Shown here: positions 56,201-64,000 of the stretch, piece after piece
Layout: every line of letters begins with the position of its first letter
How positions within the stretch are numbered: position 1 is the first letter of the stretch
Origin: Usnea hakonensis
Taxonomy: Eukaryota; Ascomycota; Lecanoromycetes; Lecanorales; Parmeliaceae
Assembly (NCBI GenBank): GCA_013423325.1
Contig: BLJB01000138.1
Span: forward strand, 111,308 to 175,307
Length of the DNA: 64,000 bases
Direction of reading: 5' to 3'
Notes under the pieces: generated by a model
Database searches by the model: none
Told to the model about the DNA's origin: nothing
Seen by the model: the letters and a program-made list of their open reading frames with translations, nothing else
Position numbers and translations under genes: made by a program

Positions 56201-59200
56201 GTAGCTCCCCCTCTCGAAGGCGGAGCTCCTGCGAGCAGAGGTACGAAGGGCAGAGACAGGATAAGGGAGAAGGCGAGGCGAGGTAAAGCAACTAAATACT
56301 ACGGGTTATTATATTAGTATCGAGGTATAGTATAAGGGGTAATATAGAGTCTAGGACGGGTAGGATTAGTAGTGTAGAAGTCGACTATTACGTCTTAGCT
56401 ATCCTCGAGGAGGTTAAAGGGTTCCTACGTAGGGTTATAACCTTCCTAGTCCACGTAATATTTGAGAAGAGCGGGGGTATACCGGTAATTAAGCTTAGAG
56501 TTCAGGATACCATTTATATATTAAGAACGTTCGCTATTCTCGGCAACCACGGGTTCACGAGGGGCCTGAATTTGGCCGGGTAAGGGGTCGGTAGCCATAT
56601 AGCTTAGGAGGTTAATATGGAAGACGGGATATACCTATATAGACTCGGAGAGCTCTAGCTCTATAATAAGAGGGTTACGAAATACGCGCTTAACTCGAAA
56701 GGGGCCTATATGGCGGTCATCTAATTTAATAGAAGGACGGGCGGTATTAAGGTTCTTAGTATTAAGCCAGACTTAGTTATCGACGGAGTAGCGAGGGCTA
56801 GGGCGACGATAAGTATTAACGTTAGCCTTATAAATAGCCTAAGCGATTAGTATTTCGTTACGGAGGTACTCGATAAGTTCTTCTATCTTCTTAGTAAAGT
56901 TCTCGATATCTAGAAGCTTAGCACGAGACTAGGCGGTAAGATCAATAAGTAGGGGCTCTAGGGATTTAAAGCCGAGACGAGGGTTCTAACCAGAGTTAGC
57001 GAGGAACGGCGAGGCTAAGGTAGTTACGGATAGGGCATTATTTATAGAAAACTCTACGCCAGGTATCTACTTAGCCTAGTTATCCTATATATAATTATAG
57101 AAGGCTCGGAGGTAGTATTCTATAATAGTATTAAAGCGTTCTATTTAGCTATTAGTCTCGGGGTAGTAGGCGGTAGAAAGTTTAGTATCGATTCTAAGTA
57201 TCCTATATAGGTACTTAAAGACGTCGGAGATAAACTAGGTACCGCGATTAGATATAAAGAACTCGGGTATACCGTAGTATTTCCAAATATAAGCGTAGAG
57301 AGCTTAAGCGGCCTCTTTAGGCTCTATAGTAATAGTAGGGACTATATATCTTATCTTAGTAAGACGGTTAATAAAGATAAGAATATATTAATAGGTAATT
57401 CCTATATAGGTACTTAGAGGTAGGGGACCTATATAGTCTATAAAGACGTTACGCCAACGGTATTATAGTACCGGTAAGGGTCTTAACTAGCCTTGAACTC
57501 TTTAACGCGAGGGCTTGGCTCGAGTATATATATAGTAATTACGGACGAAGCGTTAAACGTATTTATAAATATTAGGCCACTAATAGGCTCGACTAATAAG
57601 TTTATATAATTTCGCTCGTCCTAGATATCTATTAGCTATACTATTATAAGCGAGTTAGATAATTCGTAGGCGAAGGCTATTAGAGTTAGATATATACTTT
57701 CTACCGCGGAAGTATAGAGCGTTATCACGTTCCTTGTATTCGGTAAGGGGGATTTTACTATAGTAACGATCGCTATTACGAAGGGCTTCTAGGATCTATA
57801 GTCTAAATATATCTTTAGCTTAAGCTCGGTCCTATAATATCTAGGTGGGTATATCGGCTAGGTCGTTATTAGATATAGGGGTATCTTAGTCTAACTAAGG
57901 TTCCGAATCGTCTATTTCGACGTCAGGTTCTTCGGTATCTAGGTCCATAGGGGCCAGGGTTACTGGAGGCGAAGGCTAGAGCGGAGATAGATGTAACTAG
58001 ATGGGGTCTAGGCTAACCGTTCTATATTAAAGGTCGAGAACTCTGGGGTCTAAAATATGATTTTTTAGCACAGTCTAATACTAATATAGGTATCTAGGGT
58101 CCTAAGTATCCCCCTCCTTAGGGAGGTCTCCTAAGCGACGCGTTAATACGTTAGGTTTATTACCGGCTTTACTAGGTCGGTAAGTTATCTAGTAGTTAAA
58201 GCGAGATAAGAACTCGCTCTAACGTACTTAGTAGCGACTAAGTATCTTAATTAATATAAAGTATTTAAGGTTCTTATAATTAATAATAACTTTAATAGGG
58301 GATAGAGAGCCCTCAAGCTTAGGACGCTATTCTTTAAAGGCTCGAACGATAGCTATAAGTTCCTTATTATAGATCTCGTAATTATATTCTATAGGGCTAT
58401 ATTTCTTAGAGAAATAGGCGATAGGGTATAGTTCACTATTATTATCGTACTAGAACAAGATTCCTCTAGAAACATAGTTAGAAGTATCGGTTTCTACTAC
58501 GATCTTAAGGTCTAGATTATAATAATATAGGACTATATCGGAGGTAAACGCCTTTTTAAGAACTTTAAAGGCTATTTAGTATTCGGCGGTCTAGACGAAC
58601 TTGACGTCTTTTCGCGTAAGATTAGTTAAGGGGGCGGCGAGCTTACTATAGCTATAGATAAACCTTCTATAGAAGTTTATAAATCCTAGGAAGCTTTAAA
58701 TATCTTTAACGTTAACGAGGCTAGGCTAATTAATAATAGTATCGACTTTAGTAGGGTCTATCTTGACTCCCTCGGTAGTAATAATCAGGCCGAGGTAGGG
58801 GACTTAGGTAATATAGAAGGCATATTTCGTAATATCTACTTATAGACCGGCTTAAACTAATTTACGTAGGACGCGGTTAATATAAATCTTATACTCGATC
58901 TCATTATCGCTATAGATTAGAATATCATCGAGGTACGCGGTATAGAAGTTATTAAGGTATTCGCGGAGAGTATCATTAATATAGTTCTAGAATATAGCGG
59001 GCCCGTTATATAGCCTAAATAGTATAACTAGGTACTCGAATAGTCCGAAGTAAGTACGGAACGCGGTAAGGGACTCGTCTCCCTTCTAGATACGGATCCT
59101 ATTAAAAGCGGCAATAATATCGAGCTTAGTAAAGATCTTAGCTCGGCTAAAGTAGTTTAGGGTCTCGGAGATCAAGGGTAGAAGATATCGATTCTTAACG

Positions 59201-60010
59201 GTAACGGTATTAAGGCCTCTGTAGTCTACGTAAAAACGCAGACCCCTACCAGGCTTTTTAATAAAGAGAACGGGAGCCGCGGCCTCGGAGCGACTAGCTC
59301 GGATAAACCCTTTACTTAGGTTCTCGTCTAGGTAGCGGCGGAGTTCGAGAGCCTTATTATAGCTTATACTATATAGGGTAGAACTAGGGGGTTAGATACC
59401 TTCCTTAAGGTGGATAGCATGATCGTAGGGTCTATATTAAGGTAGGATATCGGCCTCTTATTTTGAAAAGACGTATAGATACTTATAATATCGAGTAGGT
59501 AGAAGGATAGCGGGATCGACGTTTTTACTTTATTAATATACTTCAAGGTTTTCTAGGGAATCGGTAGCGGCCAAATAAAGTTCTTTTCCTATTTAATATA
59601 GAGTAAGGCAGTAATCTTAATTATAGCTACGAGACTAGGTCTCCATATATAGGTATAGGTTCTCGGGAATATAGCGGAAACTAGGAGGCGAATTCGAAAT
59701 AGATATTTGCTTCGGTAAAGAGTAACCGAGGAAGAAATCTATCTAGATCAAGGTAAGGCTAAAGAGTTCGGAGTCTTTAAGACGTATAGTATAGTTAAAG
59801 CCGCGCGCTCCCAGCTCAATAATATTGAGGTAAATAGGAGGGCGCTAAGCCTAACGAGCTCGCCTCTTAGAGGACGAACGCCGAGACGAGGGGTATTAAT
59901 ACTTAAGCTTAGGGTAATATCCCTTCTAGATTACTTAGGCGATTCGGCTAGGGGTATCTTCTTCTTCGATAGCGGGAGAAGAACTTAGGCGAGGACTAAG
60001 GTATTCTATG

Positions 60011-60205
60011 AGTTTCTTTTAAATAATAGGGCTAGGAATTACAGGTTCTTCCCGAACGGGTAATATACGAGGGTGTTCCTTCTAAACGACTAGACTAGGT
60101 TCTATAAGTTCCTTTTAAATAATAGGGCTAGGAATTACGGGTTCTTCCCGAACGAGTAATATATGAGGGTATTCCTTCTAAACGACTAGGCTAGGGGTTT
60201 CCTAA
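60011..60205 (-). repeat. two-copy 96-bp tandem duplication inside the chromovirus
   Basis: The block beginning AGTTTCTTTTAAATAATAGG at 60011 recurs 96 bp later (about 60107) with a few transitions. It lies between the Gag and reverse transcriptase regions and is a multiple of three, so it could have been tolerated when the element was active. Confidence 0.75.
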
Positions 60206-62237
60206 GGGGCGGACGAGATACTGATATCTAGACTAAAAGGGTCTTCGGGGTTTTCTTAATCTTCGAGCTCCCAGACTTTCTAAGATTCTTTTGGGGACAA
60301 GAAGTTCTCTTCTTCTCGAGATACTCCTTAAATCTTAACTAGGGTAGGGCAACAATAGGATAAATAGAAGAACGAGGATATAGTTAGAGTATTAGACTTG
60401 AAACTAGTATGAATTCTATAACGTCGGAGCTAAGGAAGACCTATAATAACGGGGTATTAGTTAAGACCGGTGATATATAGGAATAACCGTTCTACGTAAT
60501 TATCTAGGACCATAGTAGTATAGGCTATATACATGATATCTCCGGTTCGGGCGGTCTAGCCATCAAAGCCACGGAGGCGATAAGGGTATATCAGGGGGTA
60601 TAGGGGAAGGTTATAATATTACGCGAAATTCTTATCAATGAAAGTATAGGCCGAGGCCCCCGAGTCGATTAAGGTAAGAGCAGGAATCCTAAATTAAGCT
60701 TAATATAATATATAGGAGACTACTATATAACTATCCTTAAACGAGGGATTAGTCTTAAAGAGCTCTAAGGCGGTTTAAATAGAAAACTTTTAGTACGACT
60801 ATAGGAGAGTAGAAAAAGACGTGGCTATAAGATAAGAAGAGAGGTATATAGGTCCTCGAGCGCGACTTTGCTTAAGGACTAGACTTTTCCCGGAGGAATA
60901 GGAATACTACTATTAATACTAATAGTATTATTGAGGTTAATAATACGGAGGTTAGAGGACTTCTTATTAGGATAGTCCTTAGCGGTTTTCCCTTTATAAC
61001 TCTCCTTATAATAGTAGTATAACCGCCACTTATTATAGATATCTCGGACTTCGGGGATATCGAGGCTTTTACCTTTTACGGCGGCTATAGCTATATCTAG
61101 ATCTATAGGTTCGCCAGTAGATAGCGGAACGGTAGCGACGATAGGGATAGAGGCGGAGGAGGAGGCCGTTTTAGTACTTAGAACGGAGGCCGGGGCAGAG
61201 GGTTTCAGCTTAGATATAGAGACGGGGGCAGTAGCTCGAGGATAGAGATACTTTAGATACTATATTTTATTATCTACGGCGGTAAAATAGGCTACGTATT
61301 CATTATAGGTAGTAGGTTCTTTACCCTCAGGACTACGCCAGGCAATAGCGGCTTATTAGGTAGAGAAGTTAACTCCTAGGCGAAGGCATTCGATAAGGGC
61401 GCCATTATCCATATTGGCACGTTCTTTCTTAGCCACGAAGAGTAGGAGGTATTCAGGAAAAGTCATCTTATCCTATCTAAGGGTATTACGAAGATATATA
61501 TAGGCGTCTTCGGCTTTAAAGGGATTTCCGTAGGCGTCGCGGAGGCTTCGGAGATATAGGCTAAAAACGGGGATACTATAGATACCGTTAACTCGGTAAG
61601 GGCTTATAAGAGTATAGGCTCTTTTCCTAATAGTGAGACGGGACTCGGTATAAGTAATCTTAAGGACGTCAGTAGAGTAACGGTTATAGTTAGTATATAT
61701 TTTCTATAGGAGAGCTTACTCCTACGCGTCTAGCTTATCTCGTTCCCCTTCGTACTTATCGATATTAGGGAGTTTCTCGGACAGGCGAGGGGGAGAGGCG
61801 GGAGTAGATATAGGAGCAGGAGTAGGCGTAGGAGGTTAATTCTACGCGACCTAGGCTACGGCTTATACTACGATACTAGCTAAGAGAGCTAGATCGAAGG
61901 ATAGAGGTAGTAGAGTAGAAGTACTAGGCGGCAGTAATTTATTAGTCGTAGAGGGTACGGACGAAAAAGGGGTAGTTATAGTGGTAACCTACGCCGTTAA
62001 GGAGGCTATTTAGGCTACTATAGTAGTATTCTAATTCTGAATTTATTAAAAGGTATTTAGAGTACCTTCGGGGTTATTAGCGATAGACTAAGCGAAGGAA
62101 ACGGGGGTAATAGGGGTTTAAGCTATAGACGCGCTCTCTACGGAGGAATCTATTAATTCCGGTAGCGGGGCGGGACTTAGACGAGGGGGGGGGGGTAGCG
62201 CGATAGAAGCGTTACGATATATATTAGTCTTTCGTAA

Positions 62238-62565
62238 TATTAAGGACTAGATATAGATCGATAGATTATTATATACTAGGGACTAGGCTAGATATATAAG
62301 ACGAAAGACGAGGAGAGAAATAGAATAGAGGGTAGTAGGGTCTATATAGATAAGTAACCCAATACGTAACTAGTAAGCAACCTTTTTATAGATAAAGGTC
62401 CTAGTAGGCATATGCCTATATAGGGCTTCTAGGGCTATAGCGTAGGGGTTCTAATACACGGGACGCGTATCGTATATACGTATATTTAACGTTATTGGTA
62501 TCCGAGCGTTGGTGGAGTAACGAGGTCGGTTCCCACTAGAGGGAGTCAGGTCTAGTACCATGACA
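62238..62565 (-). repeat. 5' LTR of the chromovirus (right copy)
   Basis: 328 bp. Its outer end keeps CCATGACA while its inner end is mutated (TATTAAGG against TGTCAAGG in the left copy). Followed by TTATC. Confidence 0.9.
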
Positions 62566-62570
62566 TTATC

Positions 62571-64000
62571 TAAGGAGGGGATCGCTAAAGCGAATTAAAT
62601 AATTAGAGGGGGAGAGTAGATACGATATTATATATATATATTACTAGTATATCTATCTTCGGGTATTATATTTCGTAATATCTTTTCGGCGGTCTTAATA
62701 TTTACTTTACTATAGGGCCTTAGACTACTCTTAGTTATTACCCTTAGGGTAATAGAGAATTATATACTAATTATATATTTTATCTATATAACTTTTATTT
62801 ATTAAATACGTCGACTAAATCTAGAGTATCTATATTATCCTTAGTAATCTACTAGTTATATTCCTTAGGATAGCCTATCTAGCATACTAGGTATTCTAGG
62901 ACTCCTTTTCGTATACGTTTCTTTAGGATTTCTTCCATTTTACTACTTTTATCGTTATCTATTAAATTAGGAGCTAGGTACTCTAAGATATTTATATTAC
63001 CCTTTCTCCTTTAGTATAGCTCTAATAATAATATATAAAAGATAGGGTAAATATAGTAAGCGAGGGGTAACTATAAATAGTATACTTACTTCCCTACTTA
63101 TCTTTTAATATAGAAAAATTTAATTACTTTATTTAAAAGCTTCTTATTTAGCCTTTTTTTACTTTAGATTCTTAGCTAATAATAATACTAGATCGCCTTT
63201 TTAGAATTCTTACTTCTAGTAAATTTAATTATAGGATTTCGCTTATATCTTAAGTACGCTTTACTAGCGTTTTACTAGATCTTATCTAATTAAATTAATT
63301 TCTTTAACTCGTTCTTTTACTATAGATACCTCTCCTTCGATAGTCTTATCCTTATAATATAGTTCTATTTTAGGATTATATCTATATATTACTTTAAAAG
63401 GACTATATCCGATTATTATATAACTACTTTACTAATATACAAATTCTATAATTAATAATAGTATTATCTAGTTATCTTAATTATCTAAGTAGTATATACG
63501 GAGGTAGTACTCTAGTATCTAGTTTTACCTTTTAGTTTATCTATTAGTTTATAGGTAGAAGGCGGTACTTAGCCGGCATTTAATCTATATCTAGTAGTAT
63601 ACTTCTAACTAGAATATACTTATAAAGATAGGTCCTCTATTTATTATAATATCTTATAGGGCTCTAAATTTTATAAAGATCTCTCGTATTAGGATTTCTT
63701 TTAACTCTATAGTATTAATTTTCTTAGTAGTAAAAAGATAGTAGGCCATTTTAATATACCTATCTACTACTATAAGAATTAAATTATAAATAATATTATT
63801 TTACTTACTCGGAGGTAAATTAGTAATAAAATCTATTATAATTTCTTTCTATAGATTTAAGGGGATTAGTAATACTTCTAATTTATTATAGAGGCGATAG
63901 TATTTTACCTTAACCCTTTAATAGATATTATAGATATTTATATACTTCTTAATATCTACTTTTATACTTTTCTAAAAGTATTTTCTACTAATTAATTTAG
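62571..64000 (-). mobile_element. 3' part of an older RIP-mutated chromovirus, truncated by the window end
   Basis: On the minus strand an integrase core is readable at about 63900-63450: IDFI, then ILIVVDRYIKMAYYL, then INRGPIF. A chromodomain follows at about 62960-62820 (MEEILKKRIRKGVLEYLV, then IGYPKEYN). The order matches the 3' end of a Ty3/gypsy chromovirus. Its continuation is interrupted by the 6.7-kb element inserted at TTATC. It differs from that element in sequence, so it is another family or an older lineage. Stops and CA/TG loss show RIP. Confidence 0.8.

Larger units (their letters stand above)
55873..62565 (-). mobile_element. complete chromodomain Ty3/gypsy retrotransposon (chromovirus), RIP-inactivated
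   Basis: 6,693 bp with 328-bp LTRs at both ends and a perfect TTATC target duplication (55868-55872 and 62566-62570). Coding strand is minus, so the 5' LTR is at 62238-62565. In order come a Gag zinc-knuckle region (about 61035-60965), reverse transcriptase with YLDDIL (about 58945-58905), the integrase core (about 57450-57240, with YIGPLP and then NRGTQF where Asp is expected), and a chromodomain (about 56520-56395, KYYVDWEGYNPTWEP). Stops occur throughout all domains. Such elements target heterochromatin through the chromodomain. No functional protein remains. Confidence 0.92.

Noticed and set aside
59364..59546. 60-codon frame inside the chromovirus
   Set aside because: A chance remnant in RIP-mutated DNA; it matches no domain in the expected frame.

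Overview
The window is nuclear DNA of a filamentous ascomycete (Pezizomycotina). Most introns are about 42-120 nt and carry CTAAC/CTAAG-like branch points. The genes include fungal-specific families (Rho3, DASH Spc19, HET-domain and PhiA-type proteins). The right-hand 14.6 kb is an AT-rich block almost without CA/TG dinucleotides, the mark of saturated repeat-induced point mutation (RIP). Class cannot be fixed from the sequence alone.

Region 1 (about 2.4-32.5 kb) is a housekeeping block. In order it holds an acyltransferase-3 membrane protein with an apparent 1-nt frameshift, ATP18, SPC19, a SPOUT-domain RNA methyltransferase, a selenoprotein-K-like protein, POP7, LIP2, RHO3, SER2, IPI3, a tail-anchored FHA protein of the Far9/Far10/HAM-4 (STRIPAK) type, MGR2, deoxyribose-phosphate aldolase, MET1, a NIPSNAP protein, a PhiA/IgE-binding-like secreted protein and RPN5. 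Several are small multi-exon genes that only appear after splicing: ATP18 has four exons, MGR2 five, and SelK-like three. Four pairs start divergently from intergenic gaps of about 165-295 bp: ATP18/SPC19, SPOUT/SelK-like, POP7/LIP2 and SER2/IPI3. The genes cover mitochondrial inner-membrane functions (ATP18, MGR2, LIP2), chromosome segregation (SPC19), RNA and ribosome biogenesis (POP7, SPOUT, IPI3), polarity and fusion signalling (RHO3, HAM-4-like), proteolysis (RPN5) and core metabolism (SER2, MET1, DERA).

Region 2 (about 32.5-49.4 kb) is accessory. It has a poly-G tract with an N gap, a small unknown gene with a pyrimidine-rich promoter, a decayed TPR pseudogene, a 937-residue repeat-bearing surface protein, a HET-domain gene, an F-box gene, a beta-lactamase-type serine hydrolase whose first intron carries a 262-bp inverted-repeat insertion, a five-exon gene of unknown function, and a 92-aa F-box-like gene at the border.

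Region 3 (about 49.4-64 kb) is RIP-saturated repeat DNA. It holds a complete 450-bp TRIM-like element (113-bp LTRs, CCCTT target duplication), two copies of a tRNA-related repeat, and a complete 6,693-bp chromodomain Ty3/gypsy element on the minus strand (328-bp LTRs, TTATC target duplication). That element is inserted just beyond the chromodomain of an older, also RIP-mutated chromovirus that runs off the window. No intact gene is seen in this region after 49,420.
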